Positions 19,591 through 27,638 of a stretch of 36,414 bases of DNA are shown here, one piece after another. The position numbers were made by a program, and so were the translations under genes. The notes beneath the pieces were generated by a model that did no database searches, was not told where the DNA came from, and saw only the letters and a list, made by a program, of their open reading frames with translations. Origin of the DNA: Prochlorococcus sp. AG-363-G03 (GTDB lineage Bacteria; Cyanobacteriota; Cyanobacteriia; PCC-6307; Cyanobiaceae); the NCBI GenBank assembly GCA_003280265.1, contig QCFJ01000001.1, positions 1 through 36,414 of the forward strand, given 5' to 3'. Every line of letters starts with the position of its first letter. Position 1 is the first letter of the stretch.

Positions 19591-20604
19591 CTAAAAATTT
19601 GAATAAAATCCTAGAGCATCTTTAACTCTCTTTAATGTTAACTTAGAAACTTCCTCTGCAGTAAGTTTTCCTTTATTTAGTATTCTTTTTAACTCTTCTG
19701 GATCATTCATTAGTTCTTTATATTTTTCTTGAATAGGTTTGAGAACGTTAATCATTGCCTCTGTAAATTCTGGTTTGAATTTACCCCAACCCATTTCTGC
19801 GCAATACTTAGCTGCTTTTTCTCTGCCTAGTCCTGAAATTATAGAATAAATTGTTAAAAGATTATCAGCTTCAGGTCTTGAATGATTTCCGAATTCTAAT
19901 CCTAATTTTGAGTCGGTTTTAGCACGTTTTATTTTTTTAGTAATTATATCTGGATTGTCTAATAAAGTAATCCTACTATTCACGTTTGGGTCGCTTTTAC
20001 TCATTTTCTTTGTTCCATCTGTCAGGCTCATGACTTTGGAACACTCTTTCAAAATTAAGGGATTTGGAACTTTAAGTATTGGATTTTCTTTTGTTCCGAA
20101 TTTTGAATTAACTCTTTGAGAAGCGATATCTCTTGCAAGCTCTAGATGCTGCTTTTGATCTTCTCCAACAGGAACCAAATCAGCGTCATATAGAAGAATA
20201 TCCGCCGCCATAAGGACTGGATAGTCTAATAATCCAATAGATACATTGTCACCTTGTTTAATTGATTTTTCCTTGAACTGAATCATTCTCTCCATCCAGT
20301 TTAAAGGAGTTAAGCAATTTAATATCCAGCAAAGCTCGCTATGAGCGCTTATCTGACTTTGAATGAATATTGAGCATTTATCAGGGTTCATCCCACAAGC
20401 GATATACAAAGCCGCTGTAGATAAAGAATTTTGATACAGAGATTTAGGGTCATGCGGAGTGGTTATCGCATGAAGATCAACAACGCAGACAAATGTTTCG
20501 TAATTTTCTTGTAATTCAACCCAATTTCTAATTGCTCCAAGCCAATTACCAATATGAACGTCTCCAGTGGGTTGAACACCAGATAAGACTCGCTTTTGAT
20601 TCAC
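19591..20604 (-). CDS. trpS: Tryptophanyl-tRNA synthetase
   Basis: 337 residues, normal for bacterial TrpS. A class I synthetase that charges tRNA-Trp. The HIGH-equivalent is HIGN (17-20) in GVQPTGDVHIGNWLGAI, and KMSKS is at 200-204. The start codon is GTG at 20604, directly after the TAA of the upstream RGG-type gene with no gap. This start fits homologues, whose N-terminus opens with KRVLSGVQPTG, and an AGGA lies only 3 nt away. Initiation is probably by ribosomes finishing the upstream gene. Confidence 0.96.
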   Translation of the reverse strand: MNQKRVLSGVQPTGDVHIGNWLGAIRNWVELQENYETFVCVVDLHAITTPHDPKSLYQNSLSTAALYIACGMNPDKCSIFIQSQISAHSELCWILNCLTPLNWMERMIQFKEKSIKQGDNVSIGLLDYPVLMAADILLYDADLVPVGEDQKQHLELARDIASQRVNSKFGTKENPILKVPNPLILKECSKVMSLTDGTKKMSKSDPNVNSRITLLDNPDIITKKIKRAKTDSKLGLEFGNHSRPEADNLLTIYSIISGLGREKAAKYCAEMGWGKFKPEFTEAMINVLKPIQEKYKELMNDPEELKRILNKGKLTAEEVSKLTLKRVKDALGFYSNF

Positions 20605-21126
20605 TTATCCTTGCTCGCTTGTATTTGTGGAATCATCTTCATTTGAACTTGCTTCTGTTGCTTGATCGTTATTTTTTTCTTCAGGATCTTGATCAACATT
20701 TTTTGCCTGATCAGTATCAGCGACCTCTTTTTCTTTAACTGGTTTTTCTGGTCTTGCAAAAGGGTTAGGCTTTGATTTGACTGAGTTGTTATTCTCACCG
20801 TTATAGTTTCCTCTGCCTCTCCTTTGGTTATTGGAGGGTGCTTGAGACCTATATTCGTTGACTAAATTTTCAAGATTTCCATCTTCAAGCATTTGTGCAA
20901 GAGTTCTTACTGCGAAACCAAGCACTGCGACAGTAGAACGAAGATTGAAGGCTTCTTGTAATGATCTGGCTGATCGCATTTCATTATCGCTTAAGCGAAT
21001 GCGAAAGCCTCCCTCTCTATTATTAGGACCTCGGCCACCTCTGAAATTATTACGACCATTTTGTCTTTGGTTTTGAAAATCGCCACCACCTGACTGATTA
21101 TTGGTGTAAGAGTCACCCATGAACAT
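20605..21126 (-). CDS. RGG-rich protein with acidic tail, unknown function
   Basis: About 173 residues from the ATG at 21126. The frame also extends to a TTG at 21144, which I consider less likely. Three parts are visible. Residues 1-42 are Gly/Asn/Arg/Gln-rich with RGG-like pieces (NNFRGGRGPNN). Residues 43-94 are a compact, probably helical core (FRIRLSDNEMRSARSLQEAF, then AVLGFAVRTLAQML). Residues 95-173 are disordered, with RRGRGNYNG followed by a strongly acidic, Asn/Asp/Glu/Ser-rich tail. RGG-type segments commonly bind RNA, so an RNA-associated role is possible but only inferred. The stop codon touches the trpS start. I believe a core like this is conserved in picocyanobacteria, but I recognise no named family. 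Confidence 0.75.
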   Translation of the reverse strand: MFMGDSYTNNQSGGGDFQNQRQNGRNNFRGGRGPNNREGGFRIRLSDNEMRSARSLQEAFNLRSTVAVLGFAVRTLAQMLEDGNLENLVNEYRSQAPSNNQRRGRGNYNGENNNSVKSKPNPFARPEKPVKEKEVADTDQAKNVDQDPEEKNNDQATEASSNEDDSTNTSEQG

Positions 21127-21356
21127 ATTTGCCAATAGGGGCAAGTGTGACGCATAGCCGGTACTTTTGCGACAAATTTGAATATCTTGATTAGCACTTT
21201 CACATCTAATAAAATCGACACAATGGAAAAACTCGATTTTCTTTAGGTATAAATTTCTCTTTTTAAAAACGTAAAACCTTCTTTCTTTGCGGTTATTAAG
21301 GGAAAGTTTGCTTTAAAATGAAAGTTAGCTAAGAAGAAACTGTATTTATTGAAATC

Positions 21357-22712
21357 GTGGAAAATCATTCATTAACAAAATCTCCTCTCACCTTACCTTC
21401 TTTTTCGATTCCGAAAATTAGTCTTTTTATCGGGCTAACTATTACAGGTCAATGGGTTTTAAGTGATGTGGCCCATATTCCTGGGGGTGGACTTGGATTG
21501 CTATTAGGACTTGGTTGTATTTTTTATTTTTTAAAACCAGGCAAGGTCTCATTTGATGCTCCCTCTACTGTTCAAGGATGGGTAAGAAGATGTCATGACG
21601 TTTTAGAGAATTTTGAGTACTTACTTGAGGATGGAGAGCAAAGTGAAAGAAAAAAAGAAAGAATAAATTCCTTGCAAAAAATCATTGATAGAAGCGAAGA
21701 TCAAAGCATTGGTTTCTTGAAAACAAAAGGCGTAAAATTACCTGATAAAGACCAATTAGAAAAATTTTTAGGAATAAATAATCAAATAAAGGTCTCTTTC
21801 CCACCAGCTCTTCCTGTAAGAGATCGAAATTGGATTTTGCCAGATTTAATCCAAGAACAAGATTTTATTGTTTATTCTTTGGCACTTCCAATGAGCGCAG
21901 CTGATCTTTTGTGGATTAAAAATATCCCTACAGATCAACCAGCCTGGCTAATGGTTGCCAGTAAAGAATCTACTGATTGGTCTGATGAGCGAAATGCATT
22001 AGAGGCTCAATTACCCGATAGGTGGAAGAACAGAGTATTGAAATGGGATGGATCTCAAGCAGAAATGGCAACGGTTCTTTCTCCAATTAAGAAACTTCTT
22101 GAAAATCCAAAGAAGAATACAGACATTACTAAGCAAAGACTTTTGTCTCGATTGCATACTTCTTGGCAAAAAGATTTAGAAAAATTAAGAAGAGAAAAAT
22201 TTAAGGTTATTCAAACAAGATCTCAGTGGATAGTTGCTGGAATCGTTTTCGCCTCCCCTGTAGCCTCAACTGATTTGCTTGCAGTTGCAGTGGTTAATGG
22301 CTTGATGATCAAAGAAATGTCGAAAATATGGTCTTCCAAAATGAAGCCAGAATTACTTGAGGCAGTCTCACGTCAACTAGCAATGGCTGCAATTGCTCAA
22401 GGAGTGGTCGAATGGAGTGGACAGTCCTTGTTGAGCTTGGCAAAGCTTGATGGCTCCTCTTGGGTGGCAGCAGGAACGATTCAGGCATTGAGTGCTGCTT
22501 ATTTAACAAGAGTGGTTGGGAGATCGATGGCTGATTGGATGGCTCTCAATAATGGAGTAACTCAACCTGATTTAGAACTTATTAAGCAGCAAGCTCCTCA
22601 ACTAGTATCAAAAGCTGCTGAGCTAGAAAGAGTTGATTGGGTGGCTTTTTTAAAGCAATCAAAAGAATGGATTCAGGCTCAATCTATTAATTGCAAAGTT
22701 AAATCAGTTTAA
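21357..22712 (+). CDS. DUF697 (YcjF-like) membrane protein without P-loop
   Basis: 451 residues from a GTG start. Two hydrophobic segments near the N-terminus (about 20-38 and 43-59) are followed by a charged region. A central part (about 140-250) has alternating strands and helices (VSFPPALPVRD, DFIVYSLALPMS, AWLMVASKES). The C-terminal DUF697 domain (about 288-430) contains WIVAGIVFASPVASTDLLAVAVVNG. In many cyanobacterial relatives DUF697 follows an Era-like GTPase. Here I see no GxxxxGK[ST] loop, so the central part may be a degenerate GTPase fold. It faces away from the RGG-rich gene across 230 bp. The gene is sure, the function unknown. Confidence 0.8.
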   Translation: MENHSLTKSPLTLPSFSIPKISLFIGLTITGQWVLSDVAHIPGGGLGLLLGLGCIFYFLKPGKVSFDAPSTVQGWVRRCHDVLENFEYLLEDGEQSERKKERINSLQKIIDRSEDQSIGFLKTKGVKLPDKDQLEKFLGINNQIKVSFPPALPVRDRNWILPDLIQEQDFIVYSLALPMSAADLLWIKNIPTDQPAWLMVASKESTDWSDERNALEAQLPDRWKNRVLKWDGSQAEMATVLSPIKKLLENPKKNTDITKQRLLSRLHTSWQKDLEKLRREKFKVIQTRSQWIVAGIVFASPVASTDLLAVAVVNGLMIKEMSKIWSSKMKPELLEAVSRQLAMAAIAQGVVEWSGQSLLSLAKLDGSSWVAAGTIQALSAAYLTRVVGRSMADWMALNNGVTQPDLELIKQQAPQLVSKAAELERVDWVAFLKQSKEWIQAQSINCKVKSV

Positions 22713-22739
22713 GTTTATAACTTTTCTTCAGGTATATCT

Positions 22740-22769
22740 TTGACTTATATTTAGATAAAACATTAATAT
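22740..22769 (+). promoter_or_regulatory. Putative sigma-70-type promoter of mntCAB
   Basis: TTGACT at 22740-22745 and TAATAT at 22764-22769, separated by 18 nt, just upstream of mntC. The match is good for both boxes. Transcription would start near 22776, leaving only about 10 nt before the ATG, which has no Shine-Dalgarno sequence. The messenger would be nearly leaderless. Confidence 0.42.
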
Positions 22770-22786
22770 TCTCTAATTTCAAATAT

Positions 22787-23752
22787 ATGTTTAATAAAAA
22801 GGTTATTTCTGAGTATATTTATAAGAAATACAAGACACTTAGTTTATCTATTTTCCTTACTTTTAATATTTTATTCCTGACAGGATGTGTAAATAAAAAC
22901 ACTTATGGACCAAGCAATGATAAGCCTTTCGTTTTAACTACTTTTACAATTTTGGCTGATCTTGCTAGAAATGTTGCTGGAGATAGACTTCTAGTTAAAT
23001 CAATAACGAAACCAGGAGCAGAAATCCATAGTTATCAATTTACACCTAGTGATATTGTAAAAACTAAAGGTGCAAAACTGATTATTGAAAATGGTTTAGG
23101 TCTTGAAGCATGGTTTTCGAAATTTATGATTAGCACGGGTGATGTTCCCAATGTAAAATTAACTGAGGGGATGAAGCCATTATTGATAGAGGGAGATGCT
23201 TATTCAGGGAAGCCAAATCCTCATGCCTGGATGTCTCCCCAAAGAGCTATTAATTATGTAGACAAAATAGTTGATGCTTTTATTAAAATCGATCCTGATG
23301 GAGCTCTTGAATACTCATCTAACGCTTCAACCTATAAAGCTAAACTTGAAAGGCTTGATAAAGAGCTAAGAGATTCTTTATCCTCTATTCCTAAAGAAAG
23401 AAGATTTTTGGTGACATGTGAAGGAGCCTTTACTTATCTGGCCCGTGATTACGGAATGAAAGAGGCATATTTGTGGCCAGTTAATTCTGAAAGTCAAGTA
23501 ACCCCCAGGAGAATGGTGAATCTAATAAAAAAAATCAAAGAAAATGAAGTCCCAGCAATTTTTTGCGAAAGTACTGTCAGTGCAGAAGCACAAATGGAAG
23601 TAGCGAAATCAAGCGGAGCTGTTTTTGGTGGGACCTTCTACGTTGATTCACTCTCAGATTTAAATGGTCCTGCTCCTACCTATATAGATTTACTAAGGCA
23701 CAATGTTCGATTAATCACTAAAGGCCTATCCATTTCAGAAGTTAAAAAATAA
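22787..23752 (+). CDS. mntC: ABC transporter Mn-type substrate-binding lipoprotein
   Basis: 321 residues, cluster 9 (ZnuA/MntC) metal-binding protein. A hydrophobic segment (about 19-31) ends in the lipobox LTGC, with C34 as the lipidated residue. The four metal ligands read as H81 (GAEIHSYQ), H146 (NPHAWMSP), E212 (VTCEGAFTY) and D287 (FYVDSLS). A His-His-Glu-Asp set is the manganese/iron pattern, because zinc binders carry a third histidine where E212 is. The His-rich loop common in ZnuA is also missing. I therefore call manganese uptake, which fits the high demand of photosystem II. It overlaps the ATPase gene by one base (TAATG). Confidence 0.88.
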   Translation: MFNKKVISEYIYKKYKTLSLSIFLTFNILFLTGCVNKNTYGPSNDKPFVLTTFTILADLARNVAGDRLLVKSITKPGAEIHSYQFTPSDIVKTKGAKLIIENGLGLEAWFSKFMISTGDVPNVKLTEGMKPLLIEGDAYSGKPNPHAWMSPQRAINYVDKIVDAFIKIDPDGALEYSSNASTYKAKLERLDKELRDSLSSIPKERRFLVTCEGAFTYLARDYGMKEAYLWPVNSESQVTPRRMVNLIKKIKENEVPAIFCESTVSAEAQMEVAKSSGAVFGGTFYVDSLSDLNGPAPTYIDLLRHNVRLITKGLSISEVKK

Positions 23753-24549
23753 TGAACCCAATTTTTAAAAGCCATGAGAAAGATTTTATGCGTATTGAGG
23801 CAGACCAAGTTTGTGTTGACTACAACGGTACAGTTGCTCTCTATGACGCAAGTTTAAATTTAAAAGCGGGATCTATATGTGGTCTTGTGGGGATGAATGG
23901 TGCAGGAAAATCAACTTTTTTCAAGGCTCTAATGGGTTTTGTTAGACCTTCAAGGGGGAAAATTAGGATCAATGGGATAAAGGTTAATCAAGCCCAAAAG
24001 GAGCAATCGGTTGCATATGTTCCACAAAATGAAGGTATAGATTATTCATTTCCCGTGAGCGTTTGGGATGTTGTGATGATGGGGAGATATGGCGGTATGA
24101 ATATTTTCCGAATACCAAGAGAATCTGATAGGAGAGCCGTTTTTCATGCTCTTGAAAGAGTTGATCTTTTGGATCTCAGAGAGAGACCAATAGGATCTTT
24201 ATCAGGAGGGCAACGCAAAAGAGCTTTTCTTGCAAGAGCAATTGCCCAGCGTGCATCAGTACTTCTTTTAGATGAGCCTTTTTCGGGCGTTGATGTGCCT
24301 ACCGAAAAGCTTATGGCTGAGTTATTTCTTCAGTTTCGACAAGAAGGTCATACTATTTTGATATCTACTCATGATTTGAATCATGTGAGAGATTTTTGTG
24401 ATTTTGTAGTTCTCATCAATAAGACAGTTCTTGCCTATGGAGAAACTTCGGAAGTCTTTACATCGGAAAACCTCAATAAAACATTTGGAGGAATACCACC
24501 AAATCCTTTATCAGGACCAGAGTCGAGTAAAGATTTTGTAAATGAGTGA
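23752..24549 (+). CDS. mntA: ABC transporter ATP-binding protein, Mn/Zn type
   Basis: 265 residues. All ATPase motifs are intact: Walker A GMNGAGKST (47-55), Q-loop Q92, signature LSGGQ (150-154), Walker B with LLLDE (171-175) and switch histidine H207 in STHDLNH. It powers metal import by the transporter formed with mntC and mntB. The annotated ATG overlaps the mntC stop by one base. A second in-frame methionine at residue 13 (MRIEADQV) is an alternative start and gives the more usual N-terminus. It overlaps mntB by 8 nt (ATGAGTGA), so the three genes form one coupled operon. Confidence 0.92.
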   Translation: MNPIFKSHEKDFMRIEADQVCVDYNGTVALYDASLNLKAGSICGLVGMNGAGKSTFFKALMGFVRPSRGKIRINGIKVNQAQKEQSVAYVPQNEGIDYSFPVSVWDVVMMGRYGGMNIFRIPRESDRRAVFHALERVDLLDLRERPIGSLSGGQRKRAFLARAIAQRASVLLLDEPFSGVDVPTEKLMAELFLQFRQEGHTILISTHDLNHVRDFCDFVVLINKTVLAYGETSEVFTSENLNKTFGGIPPNPLSGPESSKDFVNE

Positions 24550-25414
24550 ACTTTTGATTTCCATTACGCCACTTGATTGGCTTTTGGATCCATTAACTCA
24601 TGACTTTATGAGGAGAGCTTTGATGGTTAGTGCCTTAGTAGGAGGTGTTTGCGGTCTTCTCTCTTGTTATATGACATTAAAAGGATGGGCCTTAATGGGA
24701 GATGCGGTTTCTCATGCTGTCATGCCAGGAGTAGTAGTTGCTTATGCATTAGGGCTCCCTTTCTCTTTAGGTGCTTTTGTTTTTGGAGTTGGTTCAGTTG
24801 CTTTGATCGGATTTATTAAACAGAAATCTAGAATTAAAGAAGATACTGTAATAGGTCTTGTTTTTACAGGATTTTTTGCCTTAGGGATTGTATTGGTTTC
24901 AAAAATCAAAAGTAATATCGACCTTATGCAGATTCTCTTTGGAAGCCCTCTAGGTATTTCTCAAGCAGATGTTAAACAAACCTTGATAATCTCTTTTGTA
25001 GTTATATTTATTTTGCTTCTATTTAGAAAAGATTTAATGCTTTATTGTTTCGATGCTAAACACGCTAGATCTATAGGTATAAATACAGGAATCCTTCATT
25101 ATTTGCTATTAACTTTATTATCTTTATCTGCAGTAGTAGGGTTGCAAACTGTTGGTATTATCCTAGTTGTAGCAATGCTTATTACTCCTGGCGCAACAGC
25201 ATACTTGCTAACAGATCGTTTCGACAGGATGACTATATTAGCAGTTGTTAGCAGCTCTTTTTCAAGTGCTTTAGGAGTTTATATAAGTTATTGGTCAGAC
25301 ATTGAAACAGGAGGGTCTATTGTTTTAGTGCAAACTTTAATCTTTTTAATTGCGTTCTTATTTGCCCCAAAATATGGAATATTTAAAAACCAATCTCTAA
25401 TAAATAATGATTGA
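24542..25414 (+). CDS. mntB: ABC transporter permease, Mn/Zn type
   Basis: 290 residues with about eight or nine hydrophobic helices, the ABC-3 permease family. Family hallmarks visible are WALMGDAVSHAVMPGVV near residues 50-64, and GLQTVGIILVVAMLITPGATAYLLT near 200-225. It forms the membrane channel of the metal importer in the inner membrane. It lies last in the mntC-mntA-mntB operon, overlapping mntA by 8 nt, and 12 nt before the DUF4336 gene, which may be read on the same transcript. Confidence 0.93.
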   Translation: MSELLISITPLDWLLDPLTHDFMRRALMVSALVGGVCGLLSCYMTLKGWALMGDAVSHAVMPGVVVAYALGLPFSLGAFVFGVGSVALIGFIKQKSRIKEDTVIGLVFTGFFALGIVLVSKIKSNIDLMQILFGSPLGISQADVKQTLIISFVVIFILLLFRKDLMLYCFDAKHARSIGINTGILHYLLLTLLSLSAVVGLQTVGIILVVAMLITPGATAYLLTDRFDRMTILAVVSSSFSSALGVYISYWSDIETGGSIVLVQTLIFLIAFLFAPKYGIFKNQSLINND

Positions 25415-25426
25415 TTTAGTACAACT

Positions 25427-26605
25427 ATGACTAATCTAGCTTCTGAACAAAAATGGAGTTGGTGGCCACTTCTACCTCTCTATCCTTATGGTAGAAAAAG
25501 AACAATATTTCGTGAATTAGTTCCTAATCAGATTTGGAGTTTTGAACAACTTCAGGGTATCTATTATGTTGCTGTCCCAGTGAGGTTATTAGTTGTAAGA
25601 GTAAAGAATGCATTGATGATAATTAATCCGCTTCCTCCGACGGAAGAATTGCTGAATGACATAGATGTGCTTGTGAAAAAATTCGGTCCTGTAAAAACTA
25701 TTGTTTTACCAACGGCCTCTGGATTGGAACATAAAATTGCCCTTCCTGCTCTGGCTAGAGCCTTTCCTGATTCAAAAATATGGGTTTGCCCAGGGCAATG
25801 GAGTTTCCCTTTTCAATTGCCTTTTGATTGGTTGGGAATTCCCTCTAAAAGAACAAATATTTTATTGGCTGATGGATTCCCTCATAGTGATTATTGTGAT
25901 TGGATTTCATTGGGACCTATTGATATTGGATTAGGACGTTTTCAAGAAATATCTTGTTTTCATAAACCATCAAAATCTTTGTTGATTACTGATGCTCTTG
26001 TGGGTATTGAAGAGACTCCTCCAGAGCTCTTTGATTTAGACCCTACACCTTTATTGTTTCATTCAAGAGAAAAGGGGTCTGAAGAGATGATTGATACACC
26101 TATTGCGAGGAGAAAAGGATGGCTTCGTTTGGTTCTATTTGCTTCCTACTTAAGACCTGAAAAGTTGGAGATACCAAAAATAAAAGAAATTGTTGGAAAC
26201 GCTTTTAAACCAAATTTAAGAAATAAAAGAGCACATTTTGGGATATATCCTTTTTCTTGGCAGAAAGGCTGGGAGTTGTCTGCTAAAAAACTTGTTGGGA
26301 AAAGCATTCCGCTCATACAAATTGCTCCTGTAATAGAAAGGTTGGTTTTCCCAAGAGGACAAAAAGCATTAATAACTTGGTTAAATAAAATTGAATCTTT
26401 GCAAGGTCTTTCTTGGTTAATATCTGCTCATTACAGCGGGAAAGTTAGATTTTCAAAAAATGAAGTAAAAGCGTTAAAAAATAAAATTAATAAGTCAGAT
26501 TGGGCTCCCAGTAAAGGTGATTTTGGATTCTTAAGTTGGTTAGATCAAAAATTATTAAAAATCGGCGTAGTACCAATAGACCCTCTTAAAAAATTTAGTG
26601 ATTAA
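25427..26605 (+). CDS. DUF4336 domain protein
   Basis: 392 residues. It matches DUF4336, a family found in cyanobacteria and plants with a fold like metallo-beta-lactamases. WSWWPLLPLYPYGRKRT (residues 10-26), PVRLLVVRVKNALMIINPLPPT and FHSREKGSEEMIDTP are typical. The HxHxDH zinc motif of true metallo-beta-lactamases is not present, so catalysis by that mechanism is unlikely. Histidines occur at LEHK, FPHSDYCDW and LFHSR, but none forms the classical set. No signal peptide. It follows mntB by 12 nt and is convergent with the DUF760 gene, with the TTAA at 26602-26605 serving both stops. A link to metal supply is only a positional guess. Confidence 0.8.
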   Translation: MTNLASEQKWSWWPLLPLYPYGRKRTIFRELVPNQIWSFEQLQGIYYVAVPVRLLVVRVKNALMIINPLPPTEELLNDIDVLVKKFGPVKTIVLPTASGLEHKIALPALARAFPDSKIWVCPGQWSFPFQLPFDWLGIPSKRTNILLADGFPHSDYCDWISLGPIDIGLGRFQEISCFHKPSKSLLITDALVGIEETPPELFDLDPTPLLFHSREKGSEEMIDTPIARRKGWLRLVLFASYLRPEKLEIPKIKEIVGNAFKPNLRNKRAHFGIYPFSWQKGWELSAKKLVGKSIPLIQIAPVIERLVFPRGQKALITWLNKIESLQGLSWLISAHYSGKVRFSKNEVKALKNKINKSDWAPSKGDFGFLSWLDQKLLKIGVVPIDPLKKFSD

Positions 26606-26946
26606 ATTTTATCTGGGTCAACTGACATTTCCTCGTCTGACAAAAGTGTTTCCTCTAATTGTTTCCTTTGCTCCATTTGTCTGAGGAAGTAACCTGTCAT
26701 CATCGCAGAGGCTAATAAACTAGCTAAATTATCCTTGCTAGAAGTTACTTTTACCTCAAATTGCTCTCCAGGAAGCATTCCAAGTAAACCTTGAACATTG
26801 TGACGGATTATTTCTTGAATTTCGGGACTGGCAGATTTTGCTACTCTTTGCAAAACATCAGCGGGTTGATCTTGTAAGTATTGAATTAGAGCATTTGCCT
26901 CATGACCCTCATTATTGTCTGTAGCTAAAAATTCAGGATTAAACAT
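26602..26946 (-). CDS. DUF760 domain protein
   Basis: About 114 residues from the ATG at 26946. The frame also has an in-frame GTG at 26970, eight codons earlier. I prefer the ATG because AAAGG precedes it by 4 nt and homologues begin with MFNPEFL. The body (NALIQYLQDQPADVLQRVAKSASPEIQEII, then HNVQGLLGMLPGEQFEV) is the DUF760 domain, found in cyanobacteria and chloroplasts, with no settled function. It ends with a helix (ASLLASAMMTGYFLRQMEQRKQLE) and an acidic tail. No membrane segment or signal is convincing. It lies downstream of lepB on the same strand and is convergent with the DUF4336 gene. Confidence 0.8.
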   Translation of the reverse strand: MFNPEFLATDNNEGHEANALIQYLQDQPADVLQRVAKSASPEIQEIIRHNVQGLLGMLPGEQFEVKVTSSKDNLASLLASAMMTGYFLRQMEQRKQLEETLLSDEEMSVDPDKI

Positions 26947-27008
26947 CCAGCCTTTTACATGTAGTTCCACATTATCGCAAAATGTACTCCTATAAAATTT
27001 AATTTAGG

Positions 27009-27575
27009 TTATGGGAACCGAATAGGTCCTATTTTTTTTAATGGCCAGTACCTTGCAAGTGCCGTACCTATAAGATTTTTTTCTGGGAGAGCTCCCCAAA
27101 TATGAGAGTCTAAACTGTTATTTCGGTTGTCTCCTAAGACCCAAAGTGAATAGTCAGGTACCTTAACTTCGTCCATTTTATATTGGATAGGTTCTTTAAT
27201 CCAAGGTTCATTTATTTCTTTTCCATTTCTATATAGTTTTCCATTAGTAACTTCTATTTTGTCCCCAGGTAATCCAACGACTCTTTTTATTAGCGCTGAA
27301 CCATCGCTGTAACCTGCTTCTGTGAGAATTTTTGGAGGTTTGAAAATAACAATCGTATTTAAATTTAAATGTTTATTTAGTTTATTATTAAGTCTTGGGG
27401 TTATTTTTTCTATCAATATTCTGTCTTGAATTTGCAAAGTTGGAATCATTGATCCAGATGGTATCCATCTAGGTTCAACTGCTTGCCATCTTAATAAAAG
27501 CGCAATTAATATCCAAACCAACAATCCTTTCCAGCTATTTTGGTTTTGATTCTTTTTTGATCCAGTGGATGTCAT
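27009..27575 (-). CDS. lepB: Signal peptidase I
   Basis: 188 residues, a typical short cyanobacterial/plastid-type LepB. It removes signal peptides from exported proteins. One N-terminal membrane anchor (about 16-30) is followed by the catalytic domain. The nucleophile is S42 in IPSGSMIPTL and the general base is K98 in ALIKRVVGLPGD. WVLGDNRNNSLDSHIWG is the third conserved box. Cyanobacteria often have two LepB proteins with preferences for thylakoid or plasma membrane substrates; which one this is cannot be told here. It faces away from menD across 63 bp. Confidence 0.95.
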   Translation of the reverse strand: MTSTGSKKNQNQNSWKGLLVWILIALLLRWQAVEPRWIPSGSMIPTLQIQDRILIEKITPRLNNKLNKHLNLNTIVIFKPPKILTEAGYSDGSALIKRVVGLPGDKIEVTNGKLYRNGKEINEPWIKEPIQYKMDEVKVPDYSLWVLGDNRNNSLDSHIWGALPEKNLIGTALARYWPLKKIGPIRFP

Positions 27576-27638
27576 GAATTTTCTTTGTTTTAGTTACTTG
27601 TTGGAAAGTTTTTTACAAAAATCTAAGTAGTTGTTCTT

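Noticed and set aside
20991-21221. Minus-strand frame overlapping the 5' end of the RGG-rich gene
   Set aside because: It overlaps in another frame, has no supported start and its composition is a frame-shifted reading of the RGG region.
21127-21356. RNA gene or small ORF in the largest gap
   Set aside because: Only frames of a few codons (such as MEKLDFL and MKVS) are present, and I saw no cloverleaf or strong hairpin. It most likely holds divergent promoters that I could not pin down.
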